Assembly (NCBI GenBank): GCA_021030905.1
Contig: JAGFMI010000005.1
Coordinates: forward strand, 1 to 64,000
Origin: Pyrenula massariospora
Taxonomy: Eukaryota; Ascomycota; Eurotiomycetes; Pyrenulales; Pyrenulaceae
Direction of reading: 5' to 3'
DNA length: 64,000 nt
Part shown: piece after piece, positions 35,538 to 46,182 of the stretch
How the letters are laid out: every line of letters begins with the position of its first letter
Position numbering within the stretch: position 1 is the stretch's first letter
The notes under the pieces: model-generated
The model's database searches: none
Seen by the model: only the letters and a program-made list of their open reading frames with translations
Told to the model about the DNA's origin: nothing
Program-made: the position numbers and the translations under genes

Positions 35538-38132
35538 ATGTCGGATTTGGGAGACAAGTCGAACACCATCAAATTGCAGTCTGAAGATCATGAGGAACTG
35601 CTTAATATTATTGATCGCTTACGCTCCCAAGGTGTGAGCCGCTTCGTCGACCTCCCGCAGCTCATCGTCTGTGGTGACCAATCATCCGGAAAGAGCTCTG
35701 TTCTCGAAGCTGTCTCTAGTGTTCAGTTTCCCACGAGCGACAACCTCTGTACGCGCTTCGCTACCGAGTTGATCCTTCGTCGCGGCCCAGATCAGCCAAT
35801 TACCTTCACAATCATTCCGGGAGAGGGCAAGTCTGATGTTGAACGCCGCCAGCTCGAAGATTTTGTTGCTCACTGCCAAAGTGTGAACGATATTGCGAAC
35901 GTCATTGAGTCTACTAAGTCATGCATGGGTCTGACAGATACCAGCAAGAATTTCAGCAGTGATATTTTGCGCATCGAAATATCTGGACCACGGCAGCCTC
36001 ATTTGACCTTAGTTGATCTTCCAGGCCTTTTTCACGCCGGCAACAAAACCCAGTCTACGAAGGAGGCTGAGATTGTTAGATCGCTGGTTTTGTCCTACAT
36101 GAGGAAGCAGCGCAGCATTATCCTGGCTGTCATCTCGGCTAAAAATGACTACGCTAATCAGATCGTCACCACATATGCCAGCGAGCTAGATCCACTTGGC
36201 CTTCGCACGTTGGGTGTCATCACAAAACCTGATACCTTGCCACCTGGCTCGGACAGTGAGAGGGCCTTCGTTGAGCTTGCCGAAAACAAAGACGTGAGCT
36301 TCCGACTTGGTTGGCACGTATTACGCAATAGGGATTATGACATGCGTAATGCCTCGCCAGAGGAACGCGACCTTAAGGAGGCGGATTTCTTCATGCAAGG
36401 TATATGGAAGTCACTGCCGCCTAGCATACTAGGCATTGGGACACTGATACCTCGACTTAGCGCTGTGTTGAAAGACCAGATTCTGTCAGAACTTCCTAGC
36501 TTGATTGCAGATGTACAAGAGGGAGCCAAGGACTGTGAAAATCGCCTTGAACGCCTAGGGACTTCTAGAGCGACTCTTAAGGAGCAACGCGACTACTTAC
36601 AGAAAGTCGGCAGCGAGTTCTGCAGCCTAATGGGTGCAGCCGTTGGTGGCTATTATGACAACAAATTCTTTGGAAGTGCCATGCAAGATGAAGGATATCA
36701 TAAACGATTGCGTGCTGTTTTTCAAAACGTCTGTGGCGATTTTGCAGCGGAAATGAGACTCAGTGGACATCAGAAGCACATCTATCAGGCGGAAAGCGTC
36801 AAAAGCCTTCCCAAGAGGCGTGACTCTGATAAGCCACAGCCAGTTTGGCGTGATGATTATTTGAAAGATGTGGAATATCTCATGAAGCGAACGCGCGGAT
36901 GTGAATTGCCTGGTACATTCAATCCCAATATCATTGGTGACCTCTTCTTCGAGCAGTGTCGACCATGGGAAACACATGTTCGGAAGCTTCTGGGAGACAT
37001 CCTCGCTGCCACCACCACGACAGTTACACTACTTCTCCAATACGTGTCGGATCCAGAGACTAGCGACCTACTCCTTCGACATATCATCAATCCAGCTCTT
37101 GCGTTGATCAAGAAAGATCTTGAGGAAAAGGTGACAGAGCTGCTAGAGCCTCATCAACACGGTCACCCTATTACATACAATCATTATTTCACAGACAATG
37201 TTCTCAAGGCACGCCAAGACGCATTTACAAAGAAAATCTCACAAAAGGTCAACACCTTTTTTGAAGACTGCGAGCCCGCATTCTCTGGTAAGATTCAGCA
37301 TACATTCAGTGTATCCGACTTGCTTGCCCAGATCACTTCAGAAACCGAGAAAGACATGGATCATCATGCTTGCTCCGAAGCCACGGACTGCATGCTTGCG
37401 TATTACAAGGTATGTATCAATCAGCTTTGATTGAGCACCTAGGGACTCAAGAACTATGGTCATCTCTGACACTTTTGCTCAGGTCGCTATGAAGGTTCTG
37501 ATCGACGATGTTACAAAACTAGCCTTAGAGAAGGGACTCATGAAGAAGCTCTCAAATATACTAACCGCTCATACTGTCAATAACCTGACAGATGATATGG
37601 TTGAAGCAATTGCAGGCGAGACAGAGATATCTCAGACCGAGAGAAAACGGCTGCTGGAGAAGCAGAAGATTCTTAACGAGACGCTTGACGTTCTTCAACG
37701 TCTCGACCGCCACAAACCTGTGGGTAAGATATCAACAAGCCCTAGATAAGTCCATACTAACCTGTTCTAGAGAGCCGAGTGAATCAAGATGACGCGCAGA
37801 TCAAGCAGTATCAGTCGCCTTTACACGATAATGATTCCGCATCTCTTATAAGCAATGAGCCGCCGCTGACCGAGGACGACCCTGCGAGCATGCCAGAACC
37901 TCCGCCACCCGCCGTGCTACCTACTTTTACATACACAAAGTTTCCTGGCCCCAAATACGCAAGAGTACCTACCCCCGAACCTGCCGACACCGCGGTCGAG
38001 TATCCGGAAGAACGAATAGACGAACCTGCACCTCCTCTCGAGCCATTCAAGTTTGATCAAGAACCGGAAGTCAGCTCCTGGAGCGGGTACAGTTCCAAGT
38101 CGAAGAAGAAGGGCAGGAAATCTCATCTTTAG
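35538..38132 (+). CDS. Mx-like dynamin superfamily GTPase
   Basis: Three exons, 35538..37409, 37483..37723 and 37771..38132, give 824 aa; introns are 73 and 47 bp. The GTPase domain has G1 GDQSSGKS (46-53), G3 DLPG (160-163) and G4 TKPD (229-232). A middle/stalk region follows to about residue 620, and exon 2 supplies the GED-like helix (VLIDDVTKLALEKGL...TEISQTERKRLLEKQKIL). There is no PH or typical proline-arginine domain. Instead the last 120 residues are disordered, proline- and acid-rich (SMPEPPPPAVLP) and end in a basic KSKKKGRKSHL patch. This layout matches the many Mx-type dynamin-related proteins of filamentous fungi, which lack a fixed role; most appear as expanded, variable families. 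The basic tail might bind membrane or nucleic acid, which is only inference. Confidence 0.92.
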
Positions 38133-38802
38133 ATGGATTTCATTTGCATGGCTGCTGTGTGAACTTTACCTGGTCGGTGGCTAAGAAGGGCGTAGGCAAA
38201 GCATGTCATTGTCCTGTTAATGATTTCCTTGGACTCGTTGGTGAAGAAGACAAGTTCGGTATTCCTGATAAGACTGTATTGTTGTAGACCTCGAGAGCTT
38301 AGCTTTATGATACTAAATTTCTCATTTCTTCGGTGCATTCCCATAGAATTATCTTCGCTTCTCCTACCGTGTCCTATACTTAAGCTTAGATTATTTCGCA
38401 GACTAGAGGTATGAATTGCTCAAATTGCTGTCCCCCGTTTATCACTACACTCATTTACGTCTTCTAACTAGCTACAAACTTACCCCTTTCTCTCGATGTG
38501 GCCTCAATCTACCCTCTCGCAACAACAAAAATATCACCATGGAACCAGTCAAAAATATCACTTCGGAGGCACAGCCGAATTGCCAGATTCTCTGCCTCTC
38601 ACACCCAAGACAATAGCAAGATAACGAGACTCGATTGGAAGATAGAGATCGGCGGTATTCGGTAGGTACTTGCTGTACCATCCATGATGCTCGGAGATAA
38701 CTTTGCTGCTGTTGAGCCAATGTCCCAGCCCATCAATACTTCTCATCCTCTACTCCTAAAATAGCGCATGCATTAAGCACCTCTCTCCACCATCTTCTCG
38801 CA
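38133..38802. other. Convergent spacer
   Basis: Lies between the dynamin-like stop and the end of the broken phosphotransferase-like gene. No feature is supported. Confidence 0.5.
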
Positions 38803-39980
38803 TCATCTTCCTGCACACCTCTCGGATAGACTTCCACCACACATCTTAAGGAATTGCACACATCCCAAGCCACCTTCTCTTCTCCACACCTCCATTCCAT
38901 TATCTCTCAACATGCTGCTTCCTTCTGCTCCTCTCTCTTTCAACATCCGGCTCCAAAGTCCGTACAATCTCCCCTTCTCTGCCGTCGCCTTCTGCCAAGT
39001 ATAACCCTCCCCATGCCACAAAAAGCTATTCCGCCACAATGGAAAGGGCAAAACCTGCGCAAATTCCCAATCTAGAATTCCATTTATCTGACAAGTCTCC
39101 GGATCAAGCAGCATGTTCGCAAAATGCAGATCGCTGTGCACGAGCCTCAACGTAACACCGTTCAGCTTCTCTCCTACCTCAAGATCATCCCGCAGCCTGC
39201 GCGGAAATTCCTGCAGAAGCCGCATCTCCTTCTTTCCAAGCCACGAATTCAATTTCCTGTGGACCTTGATTGCGTGCGCATACATCTCCACATACGCTGC
39301 AATCCACTCACTGTAGCCCGCATATCCATCCTTACTTGTCGGGTTCAGGCTCTCATACCTCTCCCCCTTGGGGAAATGTTCCTCAATATCTGGGACCATC
39401 CAGCGCCACTCCTCGACCGGTGGGCCTAGCGTCACGCCTAGCTTATATTTCAGCAATCTGCAGGCCTCTAACATGCGACCACGGGCCGCGGTTGATGTCC
39501 ACGAGTTGGGAGAGAATGGACGACATTTGCGATGGGTTGATGGAATCGTAGAGGTCTGAGCCGGCTGCCCCGGGGACGCGAGAAAGGAGCACGTACTCGG
39601 CTGCGATGGCGTTTGGCGTAATTGTATCGTGGTGGAGGACGGCGGGGACGGGGATCGAGGTATTTTTGCTGAGGAAGGTGAGGACACCCACTTCGTTTGT
39701 AGTTTTGAGACGGGGGATGTGAGGTCCGGATATGCAGAGGTTTGTTTTAATCGGGGAGTTCTGGGGGTAGAAGGGAGGATTGAGATGGGAATGGATGATA
39801 AAAAGGAGACGCAAAAGTGAGGATAGATTCTGGGGGAAACTCAAGAAGCCAAACCCGGTGGAAGTCTGCACTGACGCTGAGCGGTTCGGTATTGTGCGCG
39901 GATGGAAATTTTATCGAAGAGAGCAGGCTGACAGTGTCAGCAGAGGTATGAGTGGGAAGGTACTTTGCTGGGGTGCTCAT
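38803..39980 (-). pseudogene. Aminoglycoside-phosphotransferase-like gene, frame broken
   Basis: Sequence of the APH/choline-kinase-like family is spread over three frames. From 39980 a first frame gives MSTPAKYLPTHTSADT and then FHRVWLLEF. A second frame (about 39760 to 39443) gives CISGPHIPRLKTTNEV, then NTSIPVPAVLHH and GPWSHVRGLQIAEI. A third, down to 38803, gives KLGVTLGPPVEEWRW, the catalytic loop HSDLHFANML (HxDxxxxN) and the metal site ILDWEFA. The first change could be an intron (donor GTCAGT at 39875, acceptor at 39761, 115 bp, phase 0), although that drops the coding-looking FHRVWLLEF. The second change, near 39445-39460, falls within a few bases of conserved residues on both sides and leaves no room for an intron, so it looks like a one-base frameshift or a sequence error. 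The catalytic residues themselves are kept. Members of this family in fungi are numerous and mostly of unknown substrate. Confidence 0.68.
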
Positions 39981-40578
39981 TGTATCAGAGCAAATTCAAT
40001 GTAGCCCCTAGTAAATAGAAATGTCTATGGCAAGCAGAGAAACTTCTGGATATATGAAAGGAGACTCGCCTTCAACCCTCAAAAAGGAACACTCCGACAA
40101 AGTGATGAGCTGAAGCAAGAAGCTCAGGATCGGGACGTCGTGGTAAGTTCTGTTCACGGGCAAATACCAATAGGAAATCAGAGCGGGTCAACCCCGGTAA
40201 CAGTCAAGGTGACGCTGTTGGTTCCGGATCCATGCGTGGTACCACATTCAGGGCAAAATGGCTGTTCCAAATAGTTGCTATAGATTTCGTGGCAGGTATT
40301 ATTCTAGGAGAGATAGAGGTTTATGCTGTATTAGGCGGGTGCGGAATAGGGGAAAGGAATGGTATGTCTTGGTAGAGCCACGTGAGAAGTTGCTGATCAG
40401 GAGACAAGTTGTTTTACCAAGTTTGTACCCGCTGTCTTATGAGTATACCAAGAGGTGAAACTTTTGGTGGCGCTCTGCCCTAAGACTATCGAGTTTGCCA
40501 AAAATGTGACTGCACGCTTGCCAACCTTTGCGTATAGTGTCCAATCTACACATCCCATCCCATCCCATCACATGATCT
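39981..40578. other. Spacer upstream of the broken gene
   Basis: Contains the former promoter of the phosphotransferase-like gene and the 3' end of the next minus-strand gene. A short run of CATCC units lies near 40551-40571. No coding region is supported. Confidence 0.5.
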
Positions 40579-41916
40579 TCAGCAAAAGTGTTCCTTCCCA
40601 AAGCAACTCAAAGCCCACTCGCACCCAGGATCATGGCTAACCATCTTTTCGCATCCAGGCAGGAAAAGAATCGTGTATTTGACTTCTTTAGCAGCGCCTG
40701 TGTCCAACACGAAGACTCTGTCAATGACGACATCTGATGATACATCTGGAGGGTCTCGGCCCCAGCGAACAGTCTGCATGGGATGGAAATCAACCTTCGC
40801 AAGTCGCCTTGCATCTACATGAAGCGATGTTGGAGGAGAAGAGGATCGATGTGAATAGGTGTGGACAAGATCGATTTGATAGCGAGTTGTGATTGAGGTC
40901 TCCCGAATTGAACTAATCATGTAAATATCTGTGGCGCGAATAGAGGAAAGCGGAATAAAGATGTCGTTTTGGTGACGTTGAAAAAGAGAAAGGCTATGCT
41001 CTGTGAAATTTTTGGGAAGACAAGTACTGGCAGGGAATTGGTCAACATCCATAACAAAATCGTTCACACGAAATTGCGTGTTGGTCTGAGTTGATGTAGG
41101 CTCAGGCTTTAGATGAGGCGTAGTTCCTGGGGGTGTAAGTGACTGGCTGGCGCCAAGAGTAGTGGGAGTGCGCGGAGACTCGGCAGAGCGACGCTGGCGG
41201 TTTGGACGCGGCGGAGGCGGCATTGCACGTGTCCGATGGCTGGTAGTGGCAGCTTTTGCAGTACTTGGCTGACTAGACAGCGCATGACCCCTAGTCACCA
41301 AAGATAAGCCATCCAAGGAAGCTTGTACATTTAGATCTTGATCGCCACTTAGATTCTGACGGCCCTTAGAGTAGGGGTTGCTGCTCAAGTATGGGGTGTA
41401 TTCAGAGTATGGATTGCCGGGTGGGTAGTTGCTGCCTGCTGAGAACGGAATCGTTGATGAGTATGAATTTGCTCCGCTTAACTGTAGCTGTGGTCCGATT
41501 GGGTAAGGATAGGTCTCTATTGAGTATGGGTTTGGAGGAGGGTACCATGTCGCAGGACCCATTGACTGCGCGCCTCCTTGGAGATCTGGTACTGATGTAT
41601 CGGAAACATTACCATATTGCTGCGAAATGGTTGCACCCGTTAAAGTTTGGGTGAGCGTAGAGCTGGAGAGCCTAGATGGAGATAAAGAAGCTTGATCTGC
41701 TGCCTGCGTTGGCTGATTTTGACAGGTAGCGATCTCGGCAGTGGTTGAAGAACGCTCTGAGGTAGCATCTCGAGGCGACTGTAAGAATGCGTAGTCGAAT
41801 GCGTCCGGTTTCGTATCGGCGCCTTGTAAGTCTGTGACCGACGATGTCATGCTCGAGTCTTGATTGCCGCAGTCATCGGAAGTATTGCAAGAGATCAGGC
41901 GCTCTTTGTCAGACAT
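40579..41916 (-). CDS. Unrecognised low-complexity protein with conserved-looking C-terminus
   Basis: One exon, 445 aa from the ATG at 41916. I do not recognise the family. Residues 1 to about 270 are disordered, rich in Ser, Thr, Gln and Pro. They include a loose repeat around PNPYS/GNPYS (four NPYS- or NSYS-type units between about 125 and 190) and a basic proline segment (RAMPPPPRPNRQRR). From about 290 to the end the composition becomes ordinary and globular (FRVNDFVMDVDQFPAS, then IRATDIYMISSIRETS, then VKYTILFLPGCEKMVSHDPGC), suggesting one folded domain of about 150 residues with alternating beta-like segments. No signal peptide or transmembrane segment is present. The long open frame and the composition change support a real gene. 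Function is unknown. Confidence 0.62.
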   Translation of the reverse strand: MSDKERLISCNTSDDCGNQDSSMTSSVTDLQGADTKPDAFDYAFLQSPRDATSERSSTTAEIATCQNQPTQAADQASLSPSRLSSSTLTQTLTGATISQQYGNVSDTSVPDLQGGAQSMGPATWYPPPNPYSIETYPYPIGPQLQLSGANSYSSTIPFSAGSNYPPGNPYSEYTPYLSSNPYSKGRQNLSGDQDLNVQASLDGLSLVTRGHALSSQPSTAKAATTSHRTRAMPPPPRPNRQRRSAESPRTPTTLGASQSLTPPGTTPHLKPEPTSTQTNTQFRVNDFVMDVDQFPASTCLPKNFTEHSLSLFQRHQNDIFIPLSSIRATDIYMISSIRETSITTRYQIDLVHTYSHRSSSPPTSLHVDARRLAKVDFHPMQTVRWGRDPPDVSSDVVIDRVFVLDTGAAKEVKYTILFLPGCEKMVSHDPGCEWALSCFGKEHFC

Positions 41917-44537
41917 TCCGTTCAAGATTTGTGGCTTGGGAAGATTGCTCCTGGTATGGAAAAGGCTAGAAGTAAGCCTGTTGCCATTTTATAGTAGGGA
42001 CGGCGTCTATTATCCGGATTTGGATTTTGCTGGATACCTCTAGAAGACCAGAGGGCTGCGAAGGGAGACAAAGGAGACCAGCTTTTTAGGGGGTCTATGT
42101 AATTTTGTTAGTCTGATTTACATGTATTTGAAGGACCTATGACGAGCCTACCTTCAAGACTGTGATTTTAGGACGCTCTTATTGCGCATAAACTTCAATA
42201 TTACAATATGAAACGAACAAGATCGAGAAATTTCTACCGGGCCCGAATGCCTTTGGTAGGTCCAAGCCGGTGATGCCAACGTAAGGATCGCACGCATACA
42301 ACGATATCTTTGCAGTAATTCTGCCCCGAGCAATCGACGAACAGGGTAAGAACATCCCAGGTCCACCTTCTCTGGCTATACGCGGCAATATTAGGTCGGA
42401 TTTGGAAGTCGGGGTGGCGCCTTCCGATATCCCGGAGATTGAGGAAGCGATGATGCCTGGCAGGCACTGTGTTGCTGTTATCTGGCATTGAAGACAACGA
42501 CTCCGCAAGCTGTCGACTCGTATGATCAGATTGAACTACGACAACCCCGTGGTGAAGTCTTGTGATAAGTGCTAGTGAAGGAACTCAAGCACAACCAACA
42601 TGGATAGACTCGAAATTGGCTCTTTGCAGTGTAACGCTGAATGTCAACTCAAATAACTCTTGAATAGTGGACGATGCCGGTGTCCTCATCATTAGATTTA
42701 AGTACTTTCAACAAACCAGGCTCGGTCATCGCGGCCGACGACCGATGACAGAAGCTCCAAGGCGAAGTAACGCGGAAGTAGTGGGGTGGAGTGGCTAAAG
42801 TCTATCACGCACTACCCTCGGTTCTCCTACGCTTGAACGATATGTTTTCTGAACGCGGAAGGGCGGTCCGATCATGCTGCTGTACCGTCAGGATCCGCTC
42901 ATAAATCGGCGCACAAGAGGGGGCATTGTCTCGAGCATTTATGAGAGTCACAACAACAATCTAAAAAAGCCTTGACACCTAGGTAGCTGAAAGCCGCGGC
43001 GCCTGGAGATTTCACTCGAATCGGCAAAGGAGATCCGAATTGAGGTTTTGATTCCCATCGACGAAGCACAGAAGAGCAAAATTGACGACAGAACAGCGGG
43101 GAAAATGTCAATGAAACCCATCAATCGACCCAATGAATCAATGAAACTAATAATGTAAGCTTGGATTATCGGCTGTGTCGTTGATCGAGATGTCACATCA
43201 GGAGCAGAGCGCTGAATTTAAGCATTGTAATGGGAACGCTGCCATTCTACGGTTGTGTGCATTCATTACGCTATTGGGGATAATGAAAGGAATTTTCTGT
43301 GGATGCGTATCGAGGCTGGGGGACAGACGAGGTATCAACGTGGGAAGTTTACGCCTCCTCGCGCTGGTCTGAGCGTCCACACATTCGGTTTGGCGTATGA
43401 GGTGGCGTGAACAGTCTTTAACCTGCTGCTTGTGGCTAAAAGGGTTTCTTTATCCGTACCCATATGTGAATACCTTCGTCTAACACATTCTAAGCCATTA
43501 TAATACTGGGTACTCGCCGTCTAAATCCCTTCTACGTTCTTCTTGTCTCCGCATCCTTTCTCTAAGCCTCTGCCTTGCTTGAACCTGCTCTATCCAGTCT
43601 CTAAGTCATTTAATAGTCCTCAGCAAGCTCGTGAGGGAACATGTCCTGCGCATGCCTTTTTCTCGCCTGTTATGGGATCGCGGCTTGTGGTCTAACAACC
43701 GGCAGACAAGAGAGAAAAATACGGTTGAGACTACCCTTGAAGCGGATCCTAAGTCGACTCAGCTATGCGACAGCCTCATAACCGGACCACATCTCCGGGA
43801 TCAGGAAACCTTTCATAAGCTTGGTATCGAATTCTGCGCCGTCGTCTAAGATGATAAATCGTCACCGCATTGATTGTATTAGTTTTAATTCGGCTTATGT
43901 CATTCGATTAATCAATGAGTACGGCAAATTATGGTCGGAGAGCAGTCTCAGCCTGGACTTTTCTGACGGCTCCGGTAATAGAATCGCTCAAATTTGTGTT
44001 TGGATTATTCAGAAGGTCGTTTCCAGGCCGATGTCATTTTCCCAGCCCTTTCCAATGGTGACATAACGCCGAGATGAAATGGAAAGAATTACGAATATCA
44101 TTTTTCCTATTTAGGAGTTTCTACAGCTCCGGCATGTGTGCAGTGAAATCTATCATTGGACCTTAGATGGCATTCCACTTCACGGCCTCAGAGAGTATAG
44201 CATTGTCTGCTCAGGAATTCCTTCCATCGAATAATGGCATTGTGCATGCGCCATTGTGTAGATCTCGAGCTAGGTAAGGTATCAAAACAAAGCAGCGATG
44301 ACAATCTTTTGTCTCTAAGCATTCAAAAAGGTATTGTTGAAAATTTTGTGCTAATGACCTTATGGTAGCCTTTCAAGTCTTTCTTCTCGTTTCCCATATG
44401 GCTCGTCCATCACGCACGAGTCCTTGATCCAAGAAGTCGAGGCAATCATCTTGACACAGATTACTGCAGGCACGCTTCCAAACCTAGTTTCATTCTCCTT
44501 CTTGCGGCTACGAGGAACCCTTTGATCCGTTATTACC
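41917..44537. other. 2.6-kb region without a supported gene
   Basis: An open frame of 109 codons on the minus strand (42179-42508) contains a moderately ordered stretch (ISLYACDPYVGITGLDLP) but no start context, exon partner or family match, so it is only noted. The region at 43400-44500 is AT-richer with no frame of interest. It must include the promoters of both flanking genes, which diverge here. Confidence 0.45.
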
Positions 44538-45599
44538 ATGATCACTTTCCCATTCATTCCCGAAGACCCTGCTACAAGGCTCGGTCCCAGGAATGATGCT
44601 ATATGCGGAATGTGTCTCTGTGAAATGGATCTTGGTGAGCCAACCAGCACGCACGCGCACCCAGATTGCAGGAAGACATTTCACACAGAATGTCTCCTCC
44701 AAATGATTGAGAAGAAAGAAGCTGACATGGAGCGCAGGTGCCCAAATTGTCGCAGATCGATTCCTGACCTCAAGAAGCCAATCGACCCCGTTAGGGTCGG
44801 GACGGATGCCGTCGAATATCAAGAGAAGACCCAAATGAGCAGGGCAATCACTGAATACATGTCCCGAAAAAATGTCACGCCTCAGCAGACCAAAGCTTGC
44901 GCCTTGGCCCTCGTCCGCCCCTTCAAAACCGCGGTCGTCGAAGAAGACGGCGTCCAACCGTCGATCAGCGGCCTAATGGCATACCTCGCCATCGACATTG
45001 GCCACCGCATCCTAACAGGATCACCCTCAGACATCGACCGCCTCGCCTCCCTATACGAGACGATCACCAAACGTGACGCCGGCCCAAATTTCCCCAAAGG
45101 TAAGCGCTTCGGCCAAGTCTTCCTCCGGCCCCTCGAATCCGTCATCGACACCCGCGACGCCGGACCCCCCAAAACCTTCAACTTTGAGAAAGCGCAGGCC
45201 CACACCAACGCCCAGCACTTCTGGGCCCTCGTCTCCGCCAAAGACATCTTCGTCCTCGGCACAGAGGGCTGCCTGTCGGTATGCCGTGTGACCGAATGCC
45301 CTCGCACGCTCGACGAGCTGACGCTCCGCCTCCCCGCGGCGCTGGGCTGGCTCACGATCAACTGCGCCCGCGCGTATCGGGCGCATGAGATGTTCTCCCG
45401 GGAACGTGCTTCAGGGCCGCTGTTTGAGCTGGATTGTAATACCAAGGGTGCGGAGAAGGAGGTCGCGGGGATCCGGTGGCTGTTCTGGATCCGGAGGCTG
45501 CAGGAGATTGCGCGGATGGAGGAGTTGGCTGAGGAGTTGAGGGACCGGTGTGTGATGGCTGCTGGGAAGATGCTGGAGGCTAAGTATAAGGAGGCGTAG
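44538..45599 (+). CDS. RING-type zinc-finger protein, candidate E3 ligase
   Basis: One exon, 353 aa. The N-terminal 75 residues hold a RING-like finger: CGMC at 23-26, then HAHPDC, TFHTEC and finally CPNC at about 67-70. The His-rich middle is consistent with a RING-H2 finger that recruits an E2 ubiquitin enzyme. The rest of the protein (about 100-353) is alpha-helical without a known domain; it includes ALGWLTINCARAYRAHEMF and a Glu/Arg-rich C-terminal helix (EELAEELRDRC). No transmembrane segment or signal peptide is seen. Ubiquitin ligase activity is inferred from the finger only. The gene is clearly GC-richer from 44880 on than its AT-rich flanks. Confidence 0.78.
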   Translation: MITFPFIPEDPATRLGPRNDAICGMCLCEMDLGEPTSTHAHPDCRKTFHTECLLQMIEKKEADMERRCPNCRRSIPDLKKPIDPVRVGTDAVEYQEKTQMSRAITEYMSRKNVTPQQTKACALALVRPFKTAVVEEDGVQPSISGLMAYLAIDIGHRILTGSPSDIDRLASLYETITKRDAGPNFPKGKRFGQVFLRPLESVIDTRDAGPPKTFNFEKAQAHTNAQHFWALVSAKDIFVLGTEGCLSVCRVTECPRTLDELTLRLPAALGWLTINCARAYRAHEMFSRERASGPLFELDCNTKGAEKEVAGIRWLFWIRRLQEIARMEELAEELRDRCVMAAGKMLEAKYKEA

Positions 45600-46182
45600 A
45601 GGTAAGATTCCTCACTTGTATGCTGTCAAAAGTTTCATCAATAGGTAATGTTTGCTTGTATAAAAGTCTCAATTGTTACATGAGTTTAATGCTTGTTTTC
45701 ATGCTATATCCCTCACAATCACGCGTTCAAACTCCCTTGAAAATAAAAACCGTAAATCAACCTTCACCTAATTGAACGGCAGTGCAATAGTTTCGAAATG
45801 AACCAATCCAACAGCTAGTGGCCAAAAGCAAAGCCACCGTCCGACTTCTATTGAAAATTAAATTCTTCTATCACCTACTATAGAGCATCATAGATGGAGA
45901 ATCTTATCCAGATACACTCAGACTTTTGTAGATGTGACCTTCTCTACCACCGTCCGTAAAGGAACTAGGCCTCACTAGAAAAGAGTGTTCTCAAATCTAG
46001 AATTGGAGGGCTACCGCGAAGAATGACCCTGCTGCGAACGGATCAACATCGAAGTCTCGCCGGTTTTTTTTTCAGAGCCGGTGGTAGCGATGTGCTCTTT
46101 CGGCTTGGTATAGGTGACCGAAAAGTCCAGGAGAGAGCCCTTGGGTTGCATTTTTGCTTCGGATTTGGTCCTTTCGTTATAA
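45600..46182. other. Convergent 3' region
   Basis: AT-rich spacer between the converging RING and Nse2 genes, holding both 3' ends. Nothing else is seen. Confidence 0.5.

Noticed and set aside
39761-39875. A simple intron explaining the phosphotransferase-like gene
   Set aside because: It fixes only the first frame change, drops coding-looking sequence, and the second change leaves no room for an intron.
42179-42508. 109-codon minus-strand frame with an ordered-looking stretch
   Set aside because: No recognisable family and no neighbouring exon that would complete it.
44882-45445. 187-codon minus-strand frame
   Set aside because: Antisense to the RING-protein gene in its GC-rich part.
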